In this document: one piece after another, positions 7,850-15,226 of the stretch
How the letters are laid out: every line of letters starts with the position of its first letter
Numbering within the stretch: position 1 is the stretch's first letter
IMG/VR virus record: IMGVR_UViG_3300031521_000016
Span: 99,895 to 140,106 of that record
DNA from: a virus
DNA: 40,212 bases
Strand: one strand, 5' to 3'
Program-made: the position numbers and the translations under genes
Notes under the pieces: generated by a model
What the model saw: only the letters and a program-made list of their open reading frames with translations
What the model was told of the DNA's origin: nothing
Databases searched by the model: none

Positions 7850-8372
7850 AGAGAATAGTTCGAATTTTAGTTGCTAAAAAAGATTGTCTGTCAAATGCAT
7901 CTATTTCCCATGGTCTATTTTCATAAGCTATAATATGCCCGTCATAAATTGAATCATTCCATAATACTAGCATATCATTTTTTATGATCAGATTTTTATT
8001 TCTGTATTGTGAGACGTGTATAAGTTCATGGGATAGTACATCTATAGATTTTTGTCTGCTATAATCACGAATATAGATATAGTATGAGCCGCTGAATTCT
8101 ACTACGTATGCATCAAATTCTATGCCCGCTTCTGTATTATTAGTAGACATTGGCAAAATTACAACATTCAAGTTTTTTAGATTCAGTGACTTGAGGCCTG
8201 CATAGACGATAGTATCTAAATACTTTTCTTTAGTACCATTTACTATCGTATTTTCTGTATCTATTGTTACTTTATTGAAGTATTTTTCTTTGGCTGTTAT
8301 AGCCAAATATAGCAGGTAAATTGAAAGTATCGATAATAGAACTATCGATATGATTATTAAAGTCTTTTTCAT
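7842..8372 (-). CDS. Membrane-anchored zincin-like metalloprotease
   Basis: This 176-residue protein starts with Lys residues followed by one long hydrophobic segment (residues 4-25, LIIISIVLLSILSIYLLYLA), so it should be anchored in the inner membrane with its body outside the cytoplasm. Residues 115-119 read HELIH, a zinc-binding HExxH motif inside DVLSHELIHVSQY. A downstream RPWEIDAF (153-160) offers Glu156 as a possible third ligand, as in gluzincins. It overlaps the stop of gene 41 by 1 nt. A cell-envelope protease in a replication operon is unexpected. It could act in superinfection exclusion or envelope modification; the target is unknown. Confidence 0.7.
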   Translation of the reverse strand: MKKTLIIISIVLLSILSIYLLYLAITAKEKYFNKVTIDTENTIVNGTKEKYLDTIVYAGLKSLNLKNLNVVILPMSTNNTEAGIEFDAYVVEFSGSYYIYIRDYSRQKSIDVLSHELIHVSQYRNKNLIIKNDMLVLWNDSIYDGHIIAYENRPWEIDAFDRQSFLATKIRTILYE

Positions 8373-9682
8373 TATAGCCCTCCTTCGATAATTTGTGAGT
8401 TCAAATCTTCCAATATTCGCATATAATCGTAGTTGATAGTAAATCGTTTCTTAGAACCTTTATATCCTTCATCTCTATTTACAAGATTTTTGAAATAATA
8501 TTCATTATTCATTAACATCATACTATCTTGAATAATACCGAACATTGAGTCGACCGTGTGTATAAGACCAGCAGATTCAGAAATTTGTTCAATTGTAACA
8601 TCTGATGCATCGTATGCACCTCTATTAAACTGAGTAGCTGTCAAAATAGTCCAGTTATTTCTCATTGCCATGGCACGTAAATCTTCAGCAATCTGTTTAA
8701 TCTTCATATAAGTATTTTCCGTATTTGGATTTCTCCAGTTACGCATAATATTTATATAGTCGAGAACTATCAGCTTAAACTTTATGCCTTTTAGTTCTTC
8801 CATTCTTTTTAGCCAATTTTCAACGTCTATAACGGAAGCAGTTGATGTAGGAAACTCTTTTACTTTCAAAGCTCCAGGTGTACCAAACATACTATTTGAT
8901 GACACATTGGCAAGTCTTTTCTTTATTTCTGCACCGTCTTCAGCTATAGTTGCATATTCTTGCATTTTAATTCCTAATAGATTAGCACCCAATCTCTTGA
9001 TTACTTTTCTATCTGCCATCTCAAATGAAATATATGCTGTGTTATATCCATTTCGTACACCTTGTGAAGCTAAATTGGCTAACCAAATTGACTTACCAAT
9101 CTTAGGCTGTCCAGCTAATACGATTAAAGTTTTTGGAGTATAACCACCACCTAGAACTGTATCGATATACTCGTATCCAGATGAGAACGTTTCATTCTTA
9201 AATTGTCTGTGTGATTCAGGATTTGAAAAATCCAAACCTTCATCAAATTTAAAGTCTACATTATTTCTATCTGATATGATAGATTTTGCAGTCTGTACTA
9301 CATCTTTTACGTTTTCAGTATCTACTTTTGCAGTCTTAAGATATTGTACCAAATCTATAACAGATGCATCTAGATTTTTATATTCTATCCATGCTTCTGC
9401 TGATTCTGCAAGCCAAGTCTCTTCATATTGAGACATGTTAATCTCATATATAGCATCAATACGTTCATTTGGCAATCTTTCATCTAATCCCTTTAGTTTT
9501 GCAAGTTCTTTTATCTGAGATGCCGTTGGAGCTTTATGATACCGTTCTCTAAATTCTTTTCGAATATCGAAAACCTCTTTTAATGCTGGTATAGAAAAGA
9601 AGCGTGAAGATACAATTCCTTCTAATTCAGGACGTTGATCTATATAGTGATAAAAAATTTTTTCTAAATGTTGTGATTGCAT
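8372..9682 (-). CDS. 41: Replicative DNA helicase gp41 (DnaB-like)
   Basis: The 436-residue protein has a DnaB/gp41-type layout: an N-terminal helical domain (1-150), then a RecA-like core beginning GYEYIDTVLGGGYTPKTL. Walker A is AGQPKIGKS at 190-198, Walker B LIVLDY at 304-309, and the sensor-like ATQFNRG at 349-355. It unwinds DNA ahead of the fork as a hexamer and normally partners a primase, which is not in this window. It is about 40 residues shorter than T4 gp41. A 42-bp gap separates it from the upstream small gene. Confidence 0.95.
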   Translation of the reverse strand: MQSQHLEKIFYHYIDQRPELEGIVSSRFFSIPALKEVFDIRKEFRERYHKAPTASQIKELAKLKGLDERLPNERIDAIYEINMSQYEETWLAESAEAWIEYKNLDASVIDLVQYLKTAKVDTENVKDVVQTAKSIISDRNNVDFKFDEGLDFSNPESHRQFKNETFSSGYEYIDTVLGGGYTPKTLIVLAGQPKIGKSIWLANLASQGVRNGYNTAYISFEMADRKVIKRLGANLLGIKMQEYATIAEDGAEIKKRLANVSSNSMFGTPGALKVKEFPTSTASVIDVENWLKRMEELKGIKFKLIVLDYINIMRNWRNPNTENTYMKIKQIAEDLRAMAMRNNWTILTATQFNRGAYDASDVTIEQISESAGLIHTVDSMFGIIQDSMMLMNNEYYFKNLVNRDEGYKGSKKRFTINYDYMRILEDLNSQIIEGGL

Positions 9683-9724
9683 ATCTTATTGTTTATAAAC
9701 CTTTTAGTGATGGGTTGAAAGAGT

Positions 9725-10009
9725 TCAAAATATATCGTTAAATGTATGTGAAATTAACGTATAGTATTTTCTTTTTCCGGCTCCAATTCGTTGTTTCAAA
9801 AAACCTTGAACTACAAGTGAGGTTAATAATTTGTCGATTTCATCTTCTTCTAGTTTCTTCTTAAATGCAGGTTTCATTCCTAGATCGGACCATTCTTCTG
9901 TCATTCTGCCTCTTTCATGTAGAAATGAGCATATATCGAAAAGTGCATCTTCTTCAGTAGGATAATACTCTGTAAGATGATGCACATTATATTTGTATTT
10001 TATTTTCAT
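9725..10009 (-). CDS. Hypothetical protein, possible winged helix
   Basis: This 94-residue protein was not recognised. The C-terminal half (EIDKLLTSLVVQGFLKQR, then GKRKYYTL) looks like the recognition helix and wing of a winged-helix DNA-binding fold, and the N-terminal half has a helix DALFDICSFLHERG. This is a pattern-based guess. It lies just upstream of gene 41 and 2 nt after the next gene's stop, in the same operon. Confidence 0.7.
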   Translation of the reverse strand: MKIKYKYNVHHLTEYYPTEEDALFDICSFLHERGRMTEEWSDLGMKPAFKKKLEEDEIDKLLTSLVVQGFLKQRIGAGKRKYYTLISHTFNDIF

Positions 10010-10011
10010 TG

Positions 10012-10320
10012 TTAAAATGGTAAATTATTGTCGTCAGGTTGTTCTTTTTCCCATTTCCATTCTATCTTAGTAACTGGGAATGGCATAACTTCTCTCCAAA
10101 TTGGTTCATAAAAATAGATTCCTTCTGCGAAACCCCATTCAAACATGAAATATTTTCTATCGGATTCACGTTGTACTATGACTGTTTGCCATTTACTATC
10201 AGGATCAAGTTTGCATGTTTCAATGTATTCATATACATCGCCATCTACTATCCAATGTCCATATGACTTTGCATAATCATCAATGTTATGCTTATCTACA
10301 TGAAATATTTCTCGTTTCAT
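10012..10320 (-). CDS. Hypothetical protein, 102 aa
   Basis: This protein is unrecognised. It is rich in aromatic residues (W at several places, FEWGFAEGIYFYEP) and mostly beta-like, with no membrane segment. Its start lies 2 nt after the neighbouring gene's stop at 10323. It belongs to a run of four small genes between uvsX and gene 41. Confidence 0.7.
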   Translation of the reverse strand: MKREIFHVDKHNIDDYAKSYGHWIVDGDVYEYIETCKLDPDSKWQTVIVQRESDRKYFMFEWGFAEGIYFYEPIWREVMPFPVTKIEWKWEKEQPDDNNLPF

Positions 10321-10322
10321 GG

Positions 10323-10541
10323 TTACAAGTTATTTACTAGGTCTTCTAGTTGTTGTGGTAATGGTTCTCTACTATTCAATAACTCAAAACAAATTTCAGG
10401 TGATTGAGAAGCTACAATGAATGTGTAATAGTCATTGCTAAAATTGGGTTTTTCAGCAATTGCTCGTAGCAATTCTTCTTTTATCTCTACAGCTTTAGAT
10501 GGAGAGACATTAGGTAATCTAATAATCAGTATAGGTTTCAT
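10323..10541 (-). CDS. Hypothetical protein, 72 aa
   Basis: This small protein is not recognised. It shows an alpha/beta pattern: a strand PILIIRL, a helix SKAVEIKEELLRAIAEK, a strand YTFIVAS, then a helix ending in EDLVNNL. It overlaps the upstream gene at 10538-10798 by 4 bp. A function cannot be assigned. Confidence 0.65.
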   Translation of the reverse strand: MKPILIIRLPNVSPSKAVEIKEELLRAIAEKPNFSNDYYTFIVASQSPEICFELLNSREPLPQQLEDLVNNL

Positions 10542-10798
10542 ATTTGATCATATATTTTTGGGTTTACAATTATCCGGGATTGCCCAGATTCATGATAGAT
10601 GTGAGCAAGTTGATTAAGAACTATGATGTCTGAGTCGTAACCTTCATCATGAATCTTTTCAAAAGCTTCTATTAACTCTTCTTTATCTTGTGCATTAGGA
10701 ACGATTATTTTAAATTGCGTCCACTGTACATTCTGATATTCTTCTTTAGTTAATGGTTTATTGTCTTTTTTTAATTTGTAATCACTATATTTTCTCAT
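10538..10798 (-). CDS. Hypothetical protein, 86 aa
   Basis: This small alpha/beta protein is unrecognised: a strand FKIIVPN, a helix KEELIEAFEKIHDEG, a strand SDIIVLNQL, and a C-terminal RIIVNPKIYD. It is the first gene after the uvsX terminator, about 5 nt beyond the hairpin's T-run. It is therefore expressed either by read-through or from an overlapping promoter. Confidence 0.65.
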   Translation of the reverse strand: MRKYSDYKLKKDNKPLTKEEYQNVQWTQFKIIVPNAQDKEELIEAFEKIHDEGYDSDIIVLNQLAHIYHESGQSRIIVNPKIYDQI

Positions 10799-10803
10799 AA
10801 TGT

Positions 10804-10840
10804 AAAAGTGGTGCTAACCGTTTTGATTAGCACCATTATT
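10804..10840 (-). terminator. Rho-independent terminator after uvsX
   Basis: A perfect 9-bp stem TGGTGCTAA/TTAGCACCA (10809-10817 and 10827-10835) has a 9-nt loop. Read on the minus strand it is followed by CTTTTAC, and it starts just after the uvsX stop. The plus-strand side also has a T-rich tail (ATTATTTTT). Confidence 0.75.
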
Positions 10841-10841
10841 T

Positions 10842-12104
10842 TTATTCTGCTGATTCTTCTTCGTTTTCTGAATCATCTCCTAATCCAAGTTCTTCAGCTA
10901 AGTCATCCTCATCTGATACATATTTAGGCAATTCAAACATTGGTTTAATGATCTCGTCATCTAACTTATGTAGAATCTCATCAGGCCATACCTCTGCTCT
11001 AAAGATACCTGAACCTTTAATCGTTTTACCCAAATGCTTTACTGCAAAAGTATTAGCTTTTGGATCAGCTTCGTAAATGTAGTTTCCGGTCTTTGTACGT
11101 TCGATTTTAGGTTTTCCTCTGTACATTTTAGGAGTTACACCGTCTTCTTCAAAAATAGGAGTTTCGATAATTTCTTCGATAAGTTTACCTCTTCCTATTC
11201 CGCAACATTCCCATGTAGCATAGTTCTCAAGACCTACGTAAGGATTCATACCTTTGTAGAATGAAATATGGAACTTAACTGCAATAGGTTTTGCAAATCT
11301 GTTCTTGAAAGGTTTCGATGTAACAATGATACCAGTTTTTGAAGCAACTTCTGCTCCGGCATCTGCTCCTGAATCATCCTTCAATTGTGCTTTTCCTAGT
11401 TGCAAAATGATAGAAGCATTATAGATTGCTCCACCACCACCAGAAATGATCTGAGATGGGAAATAAGAACCTACTGCATCATAAGTGTGATTTGTCATGA
11501 TAAGTGGAATCTTAAATTCAGCTAGATCTGTGGTTATAACGCGGAACATTGAACGTAGATTTTGTTGTTTAGTCATATCTCGTTTGTCTGAACCTGAAAG
11601 CGCATCATTAGATTCTTTTTCTGTTGCAAGGTTACCTAATGAATCGATAACGAACATGATCTTTGGTAGTTCTAAACCTTTTTTCTTTTGTTCTCTTAAA
11701 GTTGCACATAGATTCATAACGATATGTCTTGTATGCAAAACAGTTTTTAGAGGTTGGTAACGAACTTTAGATGGATCGATACCGAAGTTTTCCATTGTAC
11801 CCATATCGATAGCGGTTTCAGAGTCACCGTATATGACATAATACCCCATTTTAATAGCTTCTCGTACTACATTTAGTGCCAAGAATGTTTTACCAGTTCC
11901 AGAAGGGCCGGTAAACATTATACCTCTATTTCCTGGAGCTCCTTTGAATAATGATCCACCGATTTGCGCATTTAATACATAATTGCCTGTTGGAATCCAC
12001 TCACTAATTTTAGAAAATTCATTCTCGGTCATTACTGATCCGAGGCCATCGACTTTAGACATTGCCTTGTCTAAATCGTCAAATGAAAAAGTTCCTTTTG
12101 CCAT
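10842..12104 (-). CDS. uvsX: UvsX recombinase (RecA-like)
   Basis: The 420-residue protein has the RecA/UvsX core: Walker A GPSGTGKT at 66-73, the acidic GDSETAID segment at 93-100, Walker B IMFVIDS at 149-155 and the TNHTYDAVG region. A strongly acidic C-terminal tail (DEDDLAEELG...ENEEESAE) follows, as in many RecA-family proteins. T4 UvsX (391 residues) forms filaments on single-stranded DNA and drives strand invasion for recombination-dependent replication. It has its own unit: about 170 bp of non-coding DNA upstream and a terminator downstream. The leader is A-rich (AATAATAAAGATTAA) without a Shine-Dalgarno motif. Confidence 0.97.
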   Translation of the reverse strand: MAKGTFSFDDLDKAMSKVDGLGSVMTENEFSKISEWIPTGNYVLNAQIGGSLFKGAPGNRGIMFTGPSGTGKTFLALNVVREAIKMGYYVIYGDSETAIDMGTMENFGIDPSKVRYQPLKTVLHTRHIVMNLCATLREQKKKGLELPKIMFVIDSLGNLATEKESNDALSGSDKRDMTKQQNLRSMFRVITTDLAEFKIPLIMTNHTYDAVGSYFPSQIISGGGGAIYNASIILQLGKAQLKDDSGADAGAEVASKTGIIVTSKPFKNRFAKPIAVKFHISFYKGMNPYVGLENYATWECCGIGRGKLIEEIIETPIFEEDGVTPKMYRGKPKIERTKTGNYIYEADPKANTFAVKHLGKTIKGSGIFRAEVWPDEILHKLDDEIIKPMFELPKYVSDEDDLAEELGLGDDSENEEESAE

Positions 12105-12213
12105 TTAATCTTTATTATTTTAGTATTACTTTTAGAGTAGATAATCAATAAGTTCTTTATAACCGAAAAAGTTGCCACCATTGAATATATAAGAAAAGAT
12201 GTTTTAAAACATA

Positions 12214-12237
12214 TGCATCAAAACTTTTTATGATGCA
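12214..12237. promoter_or_regulatory. Perfect inverted repeat in the divergent uvsX/lipoprotein intergenic region
   Basis: TGCATCA (12214-12220) and TGATGCA (12231-12237) form a perfect 7-bp inverted repeat with a 10-nt spacer. It lies between two divergently transcribed genes (uvsX starts at 12104, the lipoprotein at 12278). It has no T-run, so an operator or leader hairpin is likelier than a terminator. The rest of 12105-12277 is AT-rich, with an additional short palindrome GTTTTAAAAC near 12200. Confidence 0.4.
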
Positions 12238-12277
12238 GGCTAATAATTATGATTAAACATCAAAAAATAAAACGAAA

Positions 12278-12568
12278 ATGAAAAAATTAACTATTTATGC
12301 AATGTCTTTGATTATCTTATCTGGATGTGCATTTAATCAAAAGAATTCTCCTAAAGAAGTCACTTTAACTAGCAAAAATTACGCTATTAATGACAAAGAC
12401 AAAATCATGCTAATAGATTCTACTTGCTATTCATATGAAAATATGTCAGCAGTTATTTTTCCTGGGAAAAAACGTGGAATTGCAATTGAAACACATGATA
12501 GTGTAGGAAATGCAATGGTTGTTACAGTAATAACAACTGAATCAGAAAAATTACTTGTTATGCGATGA
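12278..12568 (+). CDS. Small lipoprotein
   Basis: This 96-residue protein has a classic lipoprotein signal: MKK, a hydrophobic stretch LTIYAMSLIIL, then the lipobox LSGC with Cys17. The mature part is about 80 residues, has no known motif, and is beta-rich (VTLTSKNYAI, MVVTVITTE). It is one of only two plus-strand genes in the window and forms a single-gene unit with its own terminator. Phage lipoproteins commonly act in the envelope to block superinfection or aid lysis; that role is inferred here. The leader is A-rich (AAAAAATAAAACGAAA). Confidence 0.8.
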   Translation: MKKLTIYAMSLIILSGCAFNQKNSPKEVTLTSKNYAINDKDKIMLIDSTCYSYENMSAVIFPGKKRGIAIETHDSVGNAMVVTVITTESEKLLVMR

Positions 12569-12590
12569 AATCAGTAGAAATACACACTAT

Positions 12591-12632
12591 AAAGGGAGAG
12601 TCAATTATAAAAATTTGACTCTCCCTTTTTTT
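12591..12632 (+). terminator. Terminator after lipoprotein gene
   Basis: An 11-bp GC-containing stem GGGAGAGTCAA/TTGACTCTCCC (12594-12604 and 12615-12625) is extended by AAA/TTT pairs and has a 10-nt loop. It is followed by seven T residues on the plus strand. It separates the lipoprotein gene from the convergent minus-strand gene ending at 12631. Confidence 0.9.
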
Positions 12633-12852
12633 AGACTTCAACTATATTCGATTGGAAGTTATTTATGACTTTTTGCCTCCATTTTTGTAAGTTATCGATT
12701 TGTTCATCGAATTCTGCAAAAAACTCGGTAGATTCTGAAATTTTTAAGGTCATATCGTTTTGTACAATACAATTAAAACATGACATTTTACTCATTATCG
12801 ATTTATATTCGTTAAATAAGTCTTCTGTATCGTGTACGTCTATTACTTTCAT
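12631..12852 (-). CDS. Hypothetical protein, 73 aa
   Basis: This protein is unrecognised. It is mostly helical, with one Cys-x-x-Cys-like pair (SCFNC) near residues 24-28 and no further Cys, so a metal site is possible but unsupported. It lies 4 nt downstream of the deoxyribosyltransferase-like gene and is the last gene of its operon. Its stop codon overlaps the plus-strand terminator's T-run. Confidence 0.65.
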   Translation of the reverse strand: MKVIDVHDTEDLFNEYKSIMSKMSCFNCIVQNDMTLKISESTEFFAEFDEQIDNLQKWRQKVINNFQSNIVEV

Positions 12853-12856
12853 GTTG

Positions 12857-13270
12857 CTATTTCTTTCTAAATATCAGTTCACTTTCTTCATTATTTACAA
12901 AATCTGCAATATCTTTGAATTTTGTGAAATATTGACCACCATTTGTTTGTACCATTTTTCCTACCTTTGTCAAGCTCTTATGTTGATCTGAATCAAATTC
13001 TAACTCACCATAGTCACCAAAGCAAAAAATTGTCTTTTCTGGGCGCTTATTTGAGTCATCAATAACTTCTGCTATTGAGTACACTCCTTTCATTTCTGGT
13101 GTTATAACATATAAACAAAAATCGCAAGATTCACGTTCTCTTAATTCTTCTTCATAAGCTTCTTCTGTCCATTCTTCTACTACTGGATTAAAGTAGTCTA
13201 TTTTTAGCATGGGAATTAACTCGTCACGCCATGTACTGTCATTGCAGGTACCTCCTAAAAATACTCTCAT
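12857..13270 (-). CDS. Nucleoside 2-deoxyribosyltransferase-like protein
   Basis: This 137-residue protein starts with the strand VFLGGTCND (residues 3-11), followed by WRDELIPML and the FNPVVEEW segment. CDFCLYVITPEMKGVYSIAEVID then carries the likely catalytic Glu (residue 68), and EKTIFCFG follows. This is the pattern of stand-alone deoxyribosyltransferase-like domains found in phages and bacteria. The likely chemistry is base exchange or hydrolysis of a deoxynucleoside or nucleotide. It overlaps the upstream gene by 4 bp. It is one of three members of the superfamily here, the others being at 573 and in the fusion at 5753. Confidence 0.8.
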   Translation of the reverse strand: MRVFLGGTCNDSTWRDELIPMLKIDYFNPVVEEWTEEAYEEELRERESCDFCLYVITPEMKGVYSIAEVIDDSNKRPEKTIFCFGDYGELEFDSDQHKSLTKVGKMVQTNGGQYFTKFKDIADFVNNEESELIFRKK

Positions 13271-13497
13271 ATTTCTCTATTTATCATTTTTTCAAAATTT
13301 TCTTTATACTGTTCTCTATCTGCTTCTGATTCGAATGTCATAGGAATCAGATCGGGTTCTCGTCCTTCACGTAAACTATCTATCATTTCTTCATTAATAG
13401 TCTTTCTTATTTCTCTAGCTAATACAGTAGATAGTACGTCACCTACATCCATGCCGTAATGTGTAAATTGTTCTTCCATGTCATATCGTATCACCAT
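13267..13497 (-). CDS. Hypothetical protein, 76 aa
   Basis: This small charged helical protein is unrecognised (VGDVLSTVLAREIRKTINEE, then SEADREQYKENFEKM). It overlaps the deoxyribosyltransferase-like gene downstream by 4 bp and begins immediately before the stop of the 48-residue gene upstream. Confidence 0.65.
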   Translation of the reverse strand: MVIRYDMEEQFTHYGMDVGDVLSTVLAREIRKTINEEMIDSLREGREPDLIPMTFESEADREQYKENFEKMINREI

Positions 13498-13644
13498 TTA
13501 CGTGGTGACAAGGTTTTTTCCATTGTAGCTGTCTAAAATTTCAAGTTTTAGTTTTTTCGCTTCTAATACTTTTCCCTTTGTCTTTAGACGATCATATTCT
13601 TTCCAACGTTCATCGTCGGATATTTTAAGCTTCTTCGTTTTCAT
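13498..13644 (-). CDS. Very small basic protein, 48 aa
   Basis: A 48-codon frame fills an otherwise empty gap. It starts with ATG at 13642-13644 in a TAATG overlap with the upstream stop, and its TAA stop (13498-13500) directly abuts the next gene's ATG. The product is Lys-rich and helical (MKTKKLKISDDERWKEY, then KGKVLEAKKLKLEIL). The exact fit between neighbours and the start/stop coupling argue that it is real. Its function is unknown. Confidence 0.7.
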   Translation of the reverse strand: MKTKKLKISDDERWKEYDRLKTKGKVLEAKKLKLEILDSYNGKNLVTT

Positions 13645-13961
13645 TAGAATAGCCGTAAAGGGTCTTTAAAATCTTTAAACTGGTCTGGAGCTACATAGTA
13701 CATGCCTATTTTATAGTCAGCATAAGAAACTGTCTTTAGTTGATAATAGACTTTTATCGTATCGTCATCTGGTATCATCCAGAAATAAAAATAAGGGACG
13801 TTTGTGTCCTCTATTTTATTTCCAAATTTACTGTGAAGGTTTGGAATTATCTGTGATTCAGAAAACTCTACATAAGCTCCTCTACCGCCATGTACTACTC
13901 TGGTAAATTCATGAGCAAATAAATTGCCATTTATTGTGATTAATTCTTGTTTAGTGCTCAT
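13644..13961 (-). CDS. Conserved hypothetical phage protein, 105 aa
   Basis: The 105-residue product has VHGGRGAYVEFSESQI near residues 23-38, a pattern I associate with a conserved but unnamed phage family. VPYFYFWMIPDD and VYYQLKTVSYADYKIGMYYVAP follow. It appears mostly beta-stranded and cytoplasmic. It overlaps the glycosyltransferase gene upstream by 4 bp and the 48-residue gene downstream by 1 nt. Confidence 0.7.
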   Translation of the reverse strand: MSTKQELITINGNLFAHEFTRVVHGGRGAYVEFSESQIIPNLHSKFGNKIEDTNVPYFYFWMIPDDDTIKVYYQLKTVSYADYKIGMYYVAPDQFKDFKDPLRLF

Positions 13962-15226
13962 TGTAAGTTAAATAAGTTACGACCAAACTTTTTATTGAAT
14001 TTTCTTGCCATTTCAGTGGTTAGATACTGTTTTCGAGATTCATCTTCTGTATCTAATGTCTGACTACCAAGATGGGTTACAGATGATGTCGATATCAAAT
14101 AGTGTTTTATACCGGAATTCAATAACTGTTCTCTATAGCTATCGTCAGCACACCAAAATTCAAAATCTTCATCGAAACCACTTATTTTATCCCAAACTTT
14201 TCGTTTTAGACAGATACACCATCCACTGATATGTTTTCCAGTTTCATATCCCATGATTGCTCCATACATATCTCTTTGTAGAAGATTTTTTGGACATTTA
14301 GGTGACATACTATCATATCCATATTTGAGCAATTGAGTAGCCCATGAATCGTTAAATATCAAGTCATTATTACATACACAAACGTATTCACTTTTGCCTT
14401 CTGCAATTCCTATATTAGCAAACTTGTTATAGTTAAACTTGCCTTCTGGGTGAATAGTTTTTACTTTATCGTAAGTAACACCCTTTATAGATTCTACAAC
14501 TATTACATTGAATAATCCTGCTCTATCTGAAGCATATAGACTTTTAATGCAGTCTTCAGTTAATTTCTTAAATGCATCAGTTTTTGCATAAGACAGTATG
14601 ACAATGTCTATAGTACTATTATCATATTCGACTATCTTATTTTGTATGATGTTATCTGTATCAATAGGCTCCATTGTCAATTCTAACTCATCATACGAAA
14701 ATTTGAAAAAATAGAGAGCTTCATAGATATTAAACTCTGTACGAATTTTACTTTTTACGTATGTAATATAGTCGGGGCGATTTACAGCATTCTTTACTAT
14801 GTCACGTTTTATGCACATTAAATGATTAGGTGATCCGTATAATGATACTACCTTATCGTTCACTATTTCTTCTTTGAGCTCTTCATTATCATAGTTCATC
14901 GATAAGAAACATGGTACTATTTCATCTTCATTTATATGCTGATCTATGACAAAGTTTATAACGTCAACATCTTTAGAAGTGGCATCGTACAAAGAAGCAA
15001 TATAGTTATCTGATACATCATCATTATCGTCAATAAATGCTACATATTTCCCAGTAGACATTTCTACTAATTGTCTACGCTTCTTACTTATTTCAACACG
15101 CTGATTGTCTAAGAGACAGATTATTTCAACGTCTTTATATTGTTCAGCCTGATCAGAGATTTTCTGTATAAGAGTAAGTGTATTTGCTTTTGACGTTATA
15201 CTACATACTAATATTGATAGTTTCAT
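13958..15226 (-). CDS. Two-domain GT-A family glycosyltransferase (GT2-like)
   Basis: I place the start at 15226 (MKLSILVCSITSKANTL) because this ATG overlaps the upstream stop as ATGA and begins directly with the first strand of a GT-A fold. A frame to 15298 exists but would overlap the upstream gene by 76 bp. The 422-residue product has two GT-A-like domains. The first has YVAFIDDNDDVSDNYI, with a DxD-like cluster. The second begins IDIVILSY and has CVCNNDLIFNDSW, GWCICLKRKVWDKISGFDE and WCADDSYREQL, typical of GT2 enzymes. It could glycosylate virion, host surface or modified DNA bases; the acceptor is not evident. Confidence 0.85.
   Translation of the reverse strand: MKLSILVCSITSKANTLTLIQKISDQAEQYKDVEIICLLDNQRVEISKKRRQLVEMSTGKYVAFIDDNDDVSDNYIASLYDATSKDVDVINFVIDQHINEDEIVPCFLSMNYDNEELKEEIVNDKVVSLYGSPNHLMCIKRDIVKNAVNRPDYITYVKSKIRTEFNIYEALYFFKFSYDELELTMEPIDTDNIIQNKIVEYDNSTIDIVILSYAKTDAFKKLTEDCIKSLYASDRAGLFNVIVVESIKGVTYDKVKTIHPEGKFNYNKFANIGIAEGKSEYVCVCNNDLIFNDSWATQLLKYGYDSMSPKCPKNLLQRDMYGAIMGYETGKHISGWCICLKRKVWDKISGFDEDFEFWCADDSYREQLLNSGIKHYLISTSSVTHLGSQTLDTEDESRKQYLTTEMARKFNKKFGRNLFNLQ

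Noticed and set aside
8784-9143. 119-residue plus-strand frame inside gene 41
   Set aside because: It is antisense to the helicase core, which has intact Walker motifs; no independent support.
12665-12991. 108-residue plus-strand frame after the lipoprotein gene
   Set aside because: It lies downstream of a strong terminator and opposite two coupled minus-strand genes, one of them a recognised deoxyribosyltransferase-like family.
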